A DNA stretch of 64,000 nt from Gammaproteobacteria bacterium (GTDB taxonomy: Bacteria; Pseudomonadota; Gammaproteobacteria; Chromatiales; Chromatiaceae), in assembly GCA_020445255.1 (NCBI GenBank), contig JAGRGY010000002.1, forward strand, positions 62,001-126,000. Direction: 5' to 3'. Made by a program: the position numbers and the translations under genes. Under the pieces are notes generated by a model that worked only from the letters and a program-made list of their open reading frames with translations, did not search any database and was not told where the DNA came from. This document shows positions 56,558 through 64,000 of the stretch, in pieces; position 1 is the first letter of the stretch, and each line of letters begins with the position of its first letter.

Positions 56558-56576
56558 GTTGCGAATCGTTCTTATT
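56558..56576 (+). promoter_or_regulatory. Fur box in the divergent promoter of bfr and the di-haem operon
   Basis: GTTGCGAATCGTTCTTATT; shares GCGAATnnTTC with the two upstream boxes, one base weaker. It lies 109 bases before the di-haem gene and 156 before bfr, so it may control either or both. Confidence 0.7.
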
Positions 56577-56684
56577 TGAATTAGCATTTCGTTGATGGCC
56601 GGGTGACGTGCACCCTGGCCAGCGACAGACAACGCCAGATCCGCACACACCGCCGTAACGCCGACCGCACCGCTGAATCACGTG

Positions 56685-58130
56685 ATGAAAGCCGTATCCC
56701 TGACCCTGCTCTGCGCAAGCTGCCTGCTGACCGCCGTGACCGTCGCGGCGGAGGCGATGGTCGCGAGCGCTGGTGCGCGCAACCCGGGCGGTGACGCCAC
56801 CCACCATAAGCAGATCAACCGCGACGCGTTCTCGCACGCGTCGGCCAACATGAGCTTCGAACGCGAGATCGACTTCAAGGTCGGCAACGGCTTCTTCAAG
56901 CGACTCTGGGTCACGGCGCCGGCGTCGACCCAGTCCGCCGACGGTCTCGGCCCGCTGTACAACGCCCGCTCGTGCCAGCGCTGCCACCTCAAGGACGGCC
57001 GTGGCCATCCGCCGAACGGGGCCGACGACGACGCGGTGTCGATGTTCCTGCGCGTCAGTATCCCGCCGCAGGACGCCGAACAGCAGGCGCTGCTCGACGG
57101 CGGTCGGGTCGGCAACATCCCGGAACCGGCCTACGGCCTGCAGCTGCAGGACTTCGCGATCCCGGGCCATAGAGCCGAGTACCGCCTAGGCGTGCGCTAC
57201 GACGACCTGCCGGTGGCGCTCGGCGACGGTACCGTCGTCACGCTGCGCTCCCCGACCTACACCGCCGAAGACCTCGGCTTCGGCCCGCTGCACCCGCAGG
57301 CACAGCTGTCGCCGCGCGTCGCGCAGCAGATGCTCGGACTGGGGTTGCTCGAGGCGATCGCCGAGGACGACATCGTCGCCGCGGCCGACCCCGACGACCG
57401 CGACGGTGACGGCATCTCCGGCAGGCCCAACCGCGTGTGGAGCGGCGAACTCGGGCGCGTCGCGCTCGGCCGCTTCGGTCACAAGGCCGGCATGCCCAGC
57501 ATCAGCGAACAGTCGCAGGCCGCATTCAACGGCGACATCGGCATCTCGGTACCGCTACACCCCGATGCCGCCGGCGACTGCACCGTGGCACAGACCGCGT
57601 GTCGCGCCGCACCCAACGGCAACTCACCGCAACAGGACAACCTCGAAGCCGACCGCCGGATCGTCGACCTGGTGGTGTTCTACGCGCGCAATCTGGCCGT
57701 GCCGGCGCGGCGCGATGCCGACCATCCCGATGTGGTCGCCGGTGAGGCCCTGTTTCACGCCAGCGGGTGCGCCGCGTGCCATACCCCAAGCCACCGCACG
57801 CGCGGTGACGAGGCCGTCGCCATCGAGCAACGCGGCCAGACGATCTGGCCGTACACCGACCTGTTGCTGCATGACATGGGCGAAGGACTGGCCGACCACC
57901 GGCCGGAGGCGCTCGCCAGCGGGAGCGAATGGCGCACTGCGCCGCTGTGGGGCATCGGCCTGACGCCCGTGGTCAACGGCCATGACCATTACCTGCACGA
58001 CGGGCGCGCGCGCGGCGTACTCGAGGCCGTGCTGTGGCACGACGGCGAGGCCCGCGCCGCGCGCGACACGGTCGCCGCAATGTCCAAAACCGAGCGCGAC
58101 CAGCTCGTGCGTTTCGTGGAGAGCCTCTGA
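56685..58130 (+). CDS. di-haem c-type cytochrome / oxidoreductase, DUF1111 family
   Basis: 481 residues with a signal peptide (VSLTLLCASCLLTAVTVAAEA). Two c-type haem motifs: SCQRCH (Cys97, Cys100, His101) in a domain beginning GLGPLYNARSCQRC, and GCAACH (Cys362, Cys365, His366) in the C-terminal cytochrome domain. A DPDDRDGDGISGRPN loop looks like a calcium site. Family members are related to MauG/cytochrome c peroxidases but their reaction is mostly unknown. It is translationally coupled to the next imelysin gene (TGATG overlap). Periplasmic redox of iron is a reasonable inference. Confidence 0.9.
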   Translation: MKAVSLTLLCASCLLTAVTVAAEAMVASAGARNPGGDATHHKQINRDAFSHASANMSFEREIDFKVGNGFFKRLWVTAPASTQSADGLGPLYNARSCQRCHLKDGRGHPPNGADDDAVSMFLRVSIPPQDAEQQALLDGGRVGNIPEPAYGLQLQDFAIPGHRAEYRLGVRYDDLPVALGDGTVVTLRSPTYTAEDLGFGPLHPQAQLSPRVAQQMLGLGLLEAIAEDDIVAAADPDDRDGDGISGRPNRVWSGELGRVALGRFGHKAGMPSISEQSQAAFNGDIGISVPLHPDAAGDCTVAQTACRAAPNGNSPQQDNLEADRRIVDLVVFYARNLAVPARRDADHPDVVAGEALFHASGCAACHTPSHRTRGDEAVAIEQRGQTIWPYTDLLLHDMGEGLADHRPEALASGSEWRTAPLWGIGLTPVVNGHDHYLHDGRARGVLEAVLWHDGEARAARDTVAAMSKTERDQLVRFVESL

Positions 58131-59182
58131 TGCATCGTGTGTTTCGCCTGCTGTCGAGCGTGCTGCTGGCACCCCTGCTCGCGCACGCCGCTGCCGCCGC
58201 GATCGATGGTGAGCGGCTGCGCGACGTCGCCCGACACCACATCGTCCCGGCCTACGCGCACCTCGCCGCAACGACCCGTGGGCTCGACGAAGCCGCCGCG
58301 CGCTGCGGCGAAGCCGATGCGTCCGCGCTGCGCATGCGTTTCGCCGACGCCTTCCTCGCCTGGCAGGGCATCAACCACCTGCGCTTCGGCCCGATCCAGG
58401 TGCTGTCGCGCGACTTCCGCTTCCAGCTGTGGCCGGACAAGCGCGGCAGCGTGACGCGCCATGTCAACGCCCTGCTGGCGTCGCGCGACGCGGCGCAACT
58501 CGCGCCCGACACCTTCGCGGCCGGCACCGCCGCCGTGCAGGGCTTCGGTGCCCTCGAATACCTGTTGTACGACAACGCCCGTAGCGCAGACGTCGATCCG
58601 GGCTGGCGCTGCCGCGTACTGCGCACCATCACCGCGAACCTCGCGCGCATGGCCGCCGACACGCTGGCCGAGTGGCGCGACGGCGAGCAGGCGCACGTCA
58701 AGATGTTTGCGACCGCCGCCGATGGCAATTCGTACTACGACAGCGCCGGCGAGGTCGCGGGACGGTTGTTGAACAACCTGCACACCGCGCTGGAACACGT
58801 CGCATCGAACAAGCTCGGCCGACCCCTCGGCGAGACCGCCGACAAGGCGTCGCCGAAACGCGCCGAGGCCTGGCGCAGCGGGCTGTCGCTGGACGCGGTC
58901 AAGGCGAACCTCGCGGCGGCACACGCGCTGTATCGCCACGCGTTCGCACCGGCGCTCACCGACCCGGCACTGGCGGACCGCATCGATGCAGCCTTCGACG
59001 CCGCGAGCGAGGCCGCCGACGCGATCACGCCGCCACTGGCGCAGGCCGTCGTCGCAGCCGAGTCACGTCGCGCCGTGCAGGCGCTGCAATGGCAGGTCGA
59101 GGTGCTCGAGTCACTGCTTGCCGACCAGCTGGCGCCCGCGCTCGGCCTGGGCCTCGGATTCAACAGCCTTGATGGCGACTGA
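58130..59182 (+). CDS. second imelysin-family protein
   Basis: 350 residues, signal peptide LLSSVLLAPLLAHAAAAA. The motif region reads GFGALEYLLYD, where the His of GxHxxE is Gly/Ala, as in the branch of imelysins that accompany DUF1111 proteins. The remainder is helical bundle with the conserved NLHTALEHVASNKLGRPLGE segment. It starts one base inside the di-haem gene stop and overlaps the DUF1513 gene by 11 bases, so the three proteins are made together. Likely periplasmic. Confidence 0.9.
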   Translation: MHRVFRLLSSVLLAPLLAHAAAAAIDGERLRDVARHHIVPAYAHLAATTRGLDEAAARCGEADASALRMRFADAFLAWQGINHLRFGPIQVLSRDFRFQLWPDKRGSVTRHVNALLASRDAAQLAPDTFAAGTAAVQGFGALEYLLYDNARSADVDPGWRCRVLRTITANLARMAADTLAEWRDGEQAHVKMFATAADGNSYYDSAGEVAGRLLNNLHTALEHVASNKLGRPLGETADKASPKRAEAWRSGLSLDAVKANLAAAHALYRHAFAPALTDPALADRIDAAFDAASEAADAITPPLAQAVVAAESRRAVQALQWQVEVLESLLADQLAPALGLGLGFNSLDGD

Positions 59183-60254
59183 CCGCCGCACCTTCCTGCG
59201 CGTCGCCGCGACGGCGATGCTGCTCGGTCCGGTGCGGGTCATCGGTGCCGACCGCACGCTGCGCCTGCTGGGCTGCCGCAGCGACGCGCACAGCCGCCAT
59301 TACGCGACGCTGTTCGACAGCGACGGCACCACGTTGCTCGACGTCCGCCTGCCGGCGCGCGGCCACGGCTTCGCAGTGGCGCCGGACCACGCCGGTGCGG
59401 TCGTGTTCGCACGCCGTCCGGGCGCCTTCATGCAGGCATTCGATCTCCGTCACGTCCGCGCCTTCGATCCGATCGATGCAGCACGTGGCCGTCACTTCTA
59501 TGGCCACGGTGTATACAGCGCCGACGGTGCGCTGCTGTTCGCGACCGAGAACGCGTTCGACAGCGGTACGGGCCGGATCGGGGTCTACGACGTTCACAAC
59601 GGCTATGCACGCATCGGCGAGTTCGACAGCCACGGCGTCGGCCCGCACGAAATCCGGTTGATGGCCGACGGCGCGACGCTGGCGGTCGCCAACGGCGGCA
59701 TACGCACCCATCCCGACAGGCCGCGTGCCAAGCTCAACCTCGACACGATGCGTGCGTCGCTGGCCTACGTCGACAGTGGCAGCGGCGCCTTGTGCGAGCG
59801 CGTCGAGACCCCGACGGCATGGCAACGTCTCAGCATCCGCCACATCGACGTCAACGCCGCCGGCGATGTCGCGCTCGCGATGCAGTACGAGGGCCCGAAG
59901 ACTGCGCGGCCGCCGCTGGTCGCCCTGCACCGGCGCGGCGAACCGATGCGCTGGCTGCAGGCGCCGGAAGACGTGCAGCAACGCCTGCGCAACTACTGCG
60001 GCAGCGTGACGTTCGCACGCGACGGACAGACGTTCGCCGTGTCGTCGCCGCGCGGCGGACTGGTCATGCGCTGGGCGCGCGACGGGCACTATCTGGGCGA
60101 GCTGGCACAGCGTGACGTCTGCGGCATCGCCGCGTCGGACGACGCGATGTGGTACAGCGACGGCAGCGGCGTCGTACGCCACGTCACGTCCACTGCAGAC
60201 GACGCGCACCGCTGGCCGGACACGCGCTGGGACAACCACCTGACCGCGATCTGA
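59172..60254 (+). CDS. DUF1513 beta-propeller-like exported protein
   Basis: 360 residues. The N terminus MATDRRTFLRVAATAMLLGP is a twin-arginine-style signal (RR-TFL), suggesting Tat export of a folded protein. The rest shows repeating beta-blade patterns with His-rich loops (GRHFYGHGVYSADG, SHGVGPHEIRLM), as in seven-bladed propellers. DUF1513 proteins are regularly found with imelysin and DUF1111 genes; the function is unknown. Last gene of the di-haem unit. Confidence 0.9.
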   Translation: MATDRRTFLRVAATAMLLGPVRVIGADRTLRLLGCRSDAHSRHYATLFDSDGTTLLDVRLPARGHGFAVAPDHAGAVVFARRPGAFMQAFDLRHVRAFDPIDAARGRHFYGHGVYSADGALLFATENAFDSGTGRIGVYDVHNGYARIGEFDSHGVGPHEIRLMADGATLAVANGGIRTHPDRPRAKLNLDTMRASLAYVDSGSGALCERVETPTAWQRLSIRHIDVNAAGDVALAMQYEGPKTARPPLVALHRRGEPMRWLQAPEDVQQRLRNYCGSVTFARDGQTFAVSSPRGGLVMRWARDGHYLGELAQRDVCGIAASDDAMWYSDGSGVVRHVTSTADDAHRWPDTRWDNHLTAI

Positions 60255-60287
60255 AAATGCATCGCGCGAATGGCGGCCGGTGCAGTG

Positions 60288-60542
60288 TCAATTGCCGCGC
60301 AGCTTGAGCACCAGCACCACCAGCGCGAGCGCCAACGTGATGACGTTGGCGACGACCACCGGCCACAACCCGAGCAGCAGCCCATAGACACACCACAGCG
60401 CGACGCCAAGCGAGAACAACAGGTACATGAACAGCGATATCGCGTGCGTGTCGCGGGTGCGGATCACGCGCACGACCTGCGGCACGAACGCGACCGTGGT
60501 CAGCAACGCGGCAAGGGCTCCGATCGAGGCGGTGTAGGTCAC
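60288..60542 (-). CDS. SemiSWEET-type PQ-loop sugar transporter
   Basis: 84 residues with three TM helices, the size of a bacterial SemiSWEET half-transporter that works as a dimer. The PQ motif is in LTTVAFVPQVVRVIRTRDT, followed by the family SLFMYLLFSLGVALWCVYG. Substrates of characterised members are sucrose or glucose. GTG start at 60542; ribosome site weak. Convergent with the DUF1513 gene, 33 bases apart. Confidence 0.88.
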   Translation of the reverse strand: MTYTASIGALAALLTTVAFVPQVVRVIRTRDTHAISLFMYLLFSLGVALWCVYGLLLGLWPVVVANVITLALALVVLVLKLRGN

Positions 60543-60565
60543 AACAGGTATTCGGGCCAGGGTAG

Positions 60566-60633
60566 AAACTCACCGAGCCAACGGCGATCTGTCGGCGACA
60601 CCGTCATCGGTTTTCGCTCTGACCCGGAATGCG
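60566..60633 (+). repeat. dispersed imperfect repeat, copy A
   Basis: Begins AAACTCACCGAG. About 72% identical over 60 ungapped bases to 61808-61877, most differences being transitions. Shared cores are CGGCGACACCG and CTCTGAC. It overlaps no recognised coding sequence. Confidence 0.5.
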
Positions 60634-60656
60634 TGGTTGAAAGCGGCATGGCGTTC

Positions 60657-60926
60657 TCAATTGAAGTAACTCGCAGTTGACAACGGTACATGGAAAACCC
60701 ATGTAGCGACGATCCATCCGAGGATTGCGCCCGGAACCGCACCACCGACCATGCCCGGGTATCCGTAGGATGCGTAACCGAAGAAACCACCAACAACGGC
60801 TATCACAACCGCGTTAGTCAGGCCAAGCGCCACCGCCCATCGCCACGAACTTTTTTCGCATCGCCAGATGGCCCGGAGGATAGCTCCGAGTACGGAAGGT
60901 TCTTTCCTGTCCGGCTGGTCGTTCAC
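60657..60926 (-). CDS. small two-span membrane protein, unknown
   Basis: 89 residues from GTG 60926. A charged N terminus (NDQPDRKEPS) is followed by two hydrophobic helices (WAVALGLTNAVVIAVVGGFF and MVGGAVPGAILGWIVATW) joined by a glycine/tyrosine-rich turn. No family recognised. The hydrophobic pattern is more protein-like than the shadow frames around it, but the ribosome site is weak. Confidence 0.5.
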   Translation of the reverse strand: MNDQPDRKEPSVLGAILRAIWRCEKSSWRWAVALGLTNAVVIAVVGGFFGYASYGYPGMVGGAVPGAILGWIVATWVFHVPLSTASYFN

Positions 60927-61229
60927 GGCCCCAGCGTTTATCCCGGGTTCAAATCATGTGTCGTGTTGGCCGGCTGACGCGCTTGGCGATCGACGGGCTT
61001 TGCCGTCGAGGCGGCCTTTTCCGTCCTGGTGCAATCCAACCATTCTCGATCGAGCCGAGATCGAGAACGAAAGCGAAACGACGAGCCGACAGGGGCGCAG
61101 TGCGTGAACAGTGAAGAGGGGTCGGTACCCTTGACCGGTGCTCACCGACGCGTGGTTGCATCCATGCCCAAAAGGGTACCAACCCCTTTTCCGCGCCTTG
61201 TTCTGCGGTGTTTCGCCAAGACGATGGCC
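60927..61229. other. 303-base gap made largely of inverted repeats
   Basis: Three inverted repeats follow one another: CGACGG/CCGTCG at 60991-61008, TTCTCGATC/GATCGAGAA at 61043-61067 (7-base spacer) and a 15-bp near-perfect pair at 61118-61132 and 61172-61186. No gene is supported. The set looks like the remains of a small mobile or REP-type element. Confidence 0.55.
61118..61186. repeat. long inverted repeat, possible REP/MITE remnant
   Basis: Arms GGGGTCGGTACCCTT (61118-61132) and AAGGGTACCAACCCC (61172-61186) pair over 15 bases with one mismatch, and the flanks extend the match imperfectly to about 21. Sequences of the GGGGT-GGTACC type often flank REP-associated transposase (RAYT) genes; none is present here. 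Confidence 0.6.
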
Positions 61230-61703
61230 TCAATGGGTTCGCTCGTAGTCGTGGCCGTTCCAACGGTACACCGGGAACTGTCCGAATCCCGGGCCGCCCA
61301 CCTCGATGTCGGGCCAGCCATCGTGGTGCGCGTCGCGTTGCAGCGGCATGCCGACCTCGTCCAGCAGCGCTCGCCAGGCCGAACCCTCGCGCGTCAGCAG
61401 TACGAAGGCACTGCCGGTGTTGCCATAGCAGAACAGACTGCTCTCCGTGATCCAGACCTCGGGCCGCCCATCACCGTTGAGATCGCCGATCTCTGCCCGG
61501 CCCGGCACATAGGACATCGTCGGCGGATCTTCCTGACAACGGATCCATCGCCCATCCGCAGACTGACGAAAGCCGGCGGCGGCGAATGCGGCGGTCAGAT
61601 CGTCGGGGGCAAGTGCGGGCCGGTCAGCAGCGGTCGCAGGCGGCGCCGCCAGCAGGCTGCTGACGAGCAGGGAGCACAGCGTGCCAAACGGAGAATGCGG
61701 CAT
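61230..61703 (-). CDS. small exported protein with an FG-GAP-like Asp loop
   Basis: 157 residues from ATG 61703. Signal peptide GTLCSLLVSSLLAAPPATAADR. The mature part has GDLNGDGRPEVWITESSLFC, an FG-GAP/EF-like calcium loop, and a second DGWPDIEVGG loop near the C terminus, giving one or two propeller-type repeats. Two cysteines could pair. No enzyme motif. Downstream of rimO on the same strand, but the 174-base gap includes repeat copy B, so co-transcription is uncertain. Confidence 0.75.
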   Translation of the reverse strand: MPHSPFGTLCSLLVSSLLAAPPATAADRPALAPDDLTAAFAAAGFRQSADGRWIRCQEDPPTMSYVPGRAEIGDLNGDGRPEVWITESSLFCYGNTGSAFVLLTREGSAWRALLDEVGMPLQRDAHHDGWPDIEVGGPGFGQFPVYRWNGHDYERTH

Positions 61704-61807
61704 ACACTGTTCCACTCCCGGGGTGCGAAATCCGCTTCCAGCGTAGCCCCGAAAGGCTACTTGTGCCAGCCGGAAAACGTCAGCGCACGCGGGAGGGTCG
61801 GAGCCAA

Positions 61808-61877
61808 AAACTCGCTGAACCAGTGGCGCATTGCCGGCGACACCGGAGCTGGTTTCCACTCTGACGCCGAACTGCGG
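61808..61877 (+). repeat. dispersed imperfect repeat, copy B
   Basis: Begins AAACTCGCTGAA; counterpart of 60566-60633, same orientation. It ends at the rimO stop codon, in the gap between rimO and the exported protein gene. Confidence 0.5.
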
Positions 61878-63197
61878 TCACGCCGGCTCGGCGAACAGAT
61901 CATGGTCGTCGTAGCCGGTCACCTGCACCTCGATGAAGTCACCCGGACCGACGTCGTCCCAGTCGCCGTCGATGATGACCTGGCCATCGACCTCGGGTGC
62001 GTCGCCGGGACCGCGTGCGACGATGCGACCATCCTGCACCGCGTCGATCAGCACGACCATCTCGCGCCCGACCTGCAGCGCCAGCTTGTCGCGACTGATC
62101 TCGGCCTGGATCTCCATGAAGCGCTGCAGCCGGTCCTGCTTGACGTCCTCTGGCACCGGGTCGGGCAGCGCGTTCGCCGCAGCACCGGCGACCGGCGAAT
62201 AGGTGAAGCAGCCGACGCGGTCGAGTTGCGCGGCCTGGATGAATTCGAGCAGGCGGTCGAAGTCGTCCCCGGTCTCGCCGGGGAAGCCGACGATGAAGGT
62301 CGAGCGCAGCACGAGGTCCGGGCACAGCTCGCGCCAGCGCGCGATGCGGTCGAGCACCTTCTCGGTCGCCGCCGGGCGTTTCATCGCGCGCAGGATGCGT
62401 TCGCTGCCGTGCTGCAGCGGCATATCGAGGTACGGCAGGATCAGGCCCTCGGCCATCAGCGGCAGCAGGTCGTCGACGTGCGGGTACGGGTAGACGTAGT
62501 GCAGCCGTGTCCACGCCGGCAACTGGCCGAGCTCCCTCGCCAACGTGGTCAGGCGTGTCGCCAACGGCCGACCGTTGAAGAAATCGGTGCGGTATTTCAG
62601 GTCGACGCCGTAGGCGCTGGTGTCCTGCGACACGACCAGCAGCTCACGCACACCGGATTCGACCAGGCGTTCGGCCTCGGCCAGCACCTCGCCGACCGGG
62701 CGGCTGACCAGGTCGCCGCGCATGCTCGGGATGATGCAGAAACTGCAGCGATGGTTGCAGCCCTCGGAGATCTTCAGATAGGCGTAGTGCTTCGGCGTCA
62801 GCTTGATGCCCTGCGGCGGAATCAGGCTGGTGAACGGGTCGTGCGGCGCCGGCAGGTGCGCGTGCACGGCACGCATGACGGCCTCGTAGTCATGTGGCCC
62901 GGTCACCGCGAGCACGTCCGGGTGCGCGGCGCGGATCTCGTCCTCGCGCACGCCGAGGCAGCCGGTGACGATCACGCGGCCGTTGCCGTGCAGCGCCTCG
63001 CCGATCGCGTCCAGCGACTCGGCGACAGCCGCATCGATGAAACCGCAGGTGTTGACGACGACCAGATCGGCACCCTGGTAACTCGGCGACAGGCCGTAGC
63101 CTTCGGCACGCAGCTGGGTCAGGATGCGCTCGGAGTCGACCAGGTTCTTCGGACAGCCGAGGCTGACGAAACCGATCTTGGGTTCGGACGGATTCAT
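61878..63197 (-). CDS. rimO: ribosomal protein S12 methylthiotransferase
   Basis: 439 residues. It has the three-part RimO plan. The UPF0004 domain has [15 protein letters not shown] and later Cys residues (VVNTCGF, VTGCLG) for the auxiliary 4Fe-4S cluster. The radical SAM core has CNHRCSFC (about 146-153). The C-terminal TRAM domain binds substrate. It adds a methylthio group to Asp88 of S12. The GCPKN start and [11 protein letters not shown] block separate it from MiaB. It is 16 bases downstream of the CnoX-like gene on the same strand. Confidence 0.96.
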   Translation of the reverse strand: MNPSEPKIGFVSLGCPKNLVDSERILTQLRAEGYGLSPSYQGADLVVVNTCGFIDAAVAESLDAIGEALHGNGRVIVTGCLGVREDEIRAAHPDVLAVTGPHDYEAVMRAVHAHLPAPHDPFTSLIPPQGIKLTPKHYAYLKISEGCNHRCSFCIIPSMRGDLVSRPVGEVLAEAERLVESGVRELLVVSQDTSAYGVDLKYRTDFFNGRPLATRLTTLARELGQLPAWTRLHYVYPYPHVDDLLPLMAEGLILPYLDMPLQHGSERILRAMKRPAATEKVLDRIARWRELCPDLVLRSTFIVGFPGETGDDFDRLLEFIQAAQLDRVGCFTYSPVAGAAANALPDPVPEDVKQDRLQRFMEIQAEISRDKLALQVGREMVVLIDAVQDGRIVARGPGDAPEVDGQVIIDGDWDDVGPGDFIEVQVTGYDDHDLFAEPA

Positions 63198-63213
63198 CGC
63201 GCGAGGGCCGCCG

Positions 63214-64000
63214 TCAATGGATCAGGCGGGCGAGTTCGCCGCGGTACTGCTTGACCAGCGCGTGATCGCCGCCGAGCGTGGCAAAGATCGCGAGCAGCCC
63301 GCGTCGTGCGGCGCCGTTGTCGTAACCGGGATCGGCGCGCAGGATCACGATCAATGCCTGCAGCGCCTGCTCGTACTCATCGTTGACCAGGTGCAGGGCC
63401 GCGGCCTTGAAATGCGCATCGAGGTCCGCCGGCTGCCGCTGCAGGCGCAGCGCCAGCGCCTGCCCGTCGTCGACGGCGCGCGCCGCGGTGATGAAGTCGA
63501 GATGCGCACGCAGCGTCGCCAGCTCGGTCGTGTCGCGTGCCTCGACCGGCAGTGCCGCGAGCACGTCGCGCGCCTCGTCGTAGCGATGCACGCGCATCAG
63601 GAACTTGGCCAGCATCGCCGGCAGGTCGAGATTGTCCGGCTCGGCCATCGCGCCCTCGGCCAGCAGCTGGATCGCCTTGTCGTGCTCGCCGGCATTCCAC
63701 GCCTTCGCGGCGGCCAGGCGCACCTTGTCACCGAGCGGCACCAGGTACTTGTCGACGATGCGTCGGTAGTCGGCCTCGGGCTGCATGCCGTGCACATCCT
63801 CGACGACCTTGCCGTTGCGGAACAGTTTGAACGACGGCAGGCTCTTGACGCCGAAGCGGCCGGCGATGCCCTTCTGCTCGTCGGTGTTGACCGTGACCAG
63901 CAGGAAGCGCCCACCGTACTGCTCGGCGAGATGCCTGAGCACCTTCTGCTGGCGCAGCGAGGGACCGGCCCAGGGCGCCCAGAAGTCGACCAGCACGAGG
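63214..64000 (-). CDS. CnoX/YbbN-like thioredoxin-fold TPR protein, 5' end beyond the window
   Basis: The frame is open to the window edge, leaving 261 residues visible. The N-terminal part is a thioredoxin domain ([22 protein letters not shown], shown here as WAPWAGPS) in which both active-site cysteines of WCGPC are replaced, by Ala and Ser; the rest of the fold ([20 protein letters not shown]) is normal. TPR repeats follow ([35 protein letters not shown]). CnoX is a chaperone-holdase that hands clients to GroEL. Without cysteines this one cannot act as a redox switch in the usual way. A start at GTG 63996 is formally possible, but the family has ~20 more N-terminal residues. Confidence 0.88.
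   Translation of the reverse strand, partial: LVLVDFWAPWAGPSLRQQKVLRHLAEQYGGRFLLVTVNTDEQKGIAGRFGVKSLPSFKLFRNGKVVEDVHGMQPEADYRRIVDKYLVPLGDKVRLAAAKAWNAGEHDKAIQLLAEGAMAEPDNLDLPAMLAKFLMRVHRYDEARDVLAALPVEARDTTELATLRAHLDFITAARAVDDGQALALRLQRQPADLDAHFKAAALHLVNDEYEQALQALIVILRADPGYDNGAARRGLLAIFATLGGDHALVKQYRGELARLIH

Noticed and set aside
61029..63254. 741-codon open frame on the plus strand
   Set aside because: Antisense to rimO over most of its length; its sequence has no domain and reflects GC-rich codon bias of the real gene.

Overview
The window reads as one stretch of a GC-rich, motile, Gram-negative chromosome. A gammaproteobacterium, perhaps Chromatiales-like, fits best: minCDE, rimO, dusA, a TRAP transporter, a PEP-CTERM/PrsT pair, Fur-type operators, and signal peptides, lipoproteins and OmpA proteins throughout. 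The taxonomic call is an inference from gene content. I saw no tRNA, rRNA, CRISPR array, prophage or intact insertion sequence.

Layout. 1-6.5 kb: glycogen operon (end of malQ, glgB, glgA, glgP). 6.5-9.8 kb: a ChaN/PDZ protein and an M1 peptidase, divergent and overlapping at their 5' ends. 10.3-18.1 kb: signalling block (PAS-GGDEF-EAL protein, CPA2 antiporter, chemoreceptor, diguanylate cyclase), some with sigma-28-like promoter candidates. 18.2-22.3 kb: AcuI-type reductase, TerC-family protein, alanine racemase, patatin. 22.4-26.4 kb: PEP-CTERM TPR protein PrsT followed by a PEP-CTERM protein behind a near-consensus sigma-54 promoter. 26.8-30.2 kb: minE, minD, minC and two unknown single-span coiled-coil proteins. 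30.4-33.7 kb: histidine kinase plus REC-PAS-GGDEF-EAL regulator. 34.1-39.8 kb: two-TM protein, ApbE lipoprotein, sensor without an output domain, DusA, pentapeptide-repeat protein. 39.8-43 kb: TRAP transporter dctPQM. 43.2-47.4 kb: VOC protein, OmpA protein with fourteen 30-residue calcium-binding repeats, EamA transporter, cupin. 48-51.1 kb: polytopic membrane protein, GT2-GtrA glycosyltransferase and a TetR remnant.

51.3-60.3 kb is an iron locus with three Fur-box-like sites. They precede hemP and an 83-residue unknown, an LbtU-type porin with an imelysin, and a divergent pair of units: two bacterioferritin subunits on one side and a di-haem c-type protein, second imelysin and DUF1513 protein on the other. 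The two bacterioferritin subunits split function: one keeps the ferroxidase ligands and lacks the haem methionine, the other is the reverse. The locus looks like a coordinated outer-membrane-to-cytoplasm iron uptake and storage system; the role of the imelysin/di-haem/DUF1513 part is open.

60.3-64 kb: SemiSWEET-like protein, small membrane protein, a repeat-rich gap, a small exported protein, rimO and a 5'-truncated CnoX/YbbN-like protein without the CxxC cysteines.
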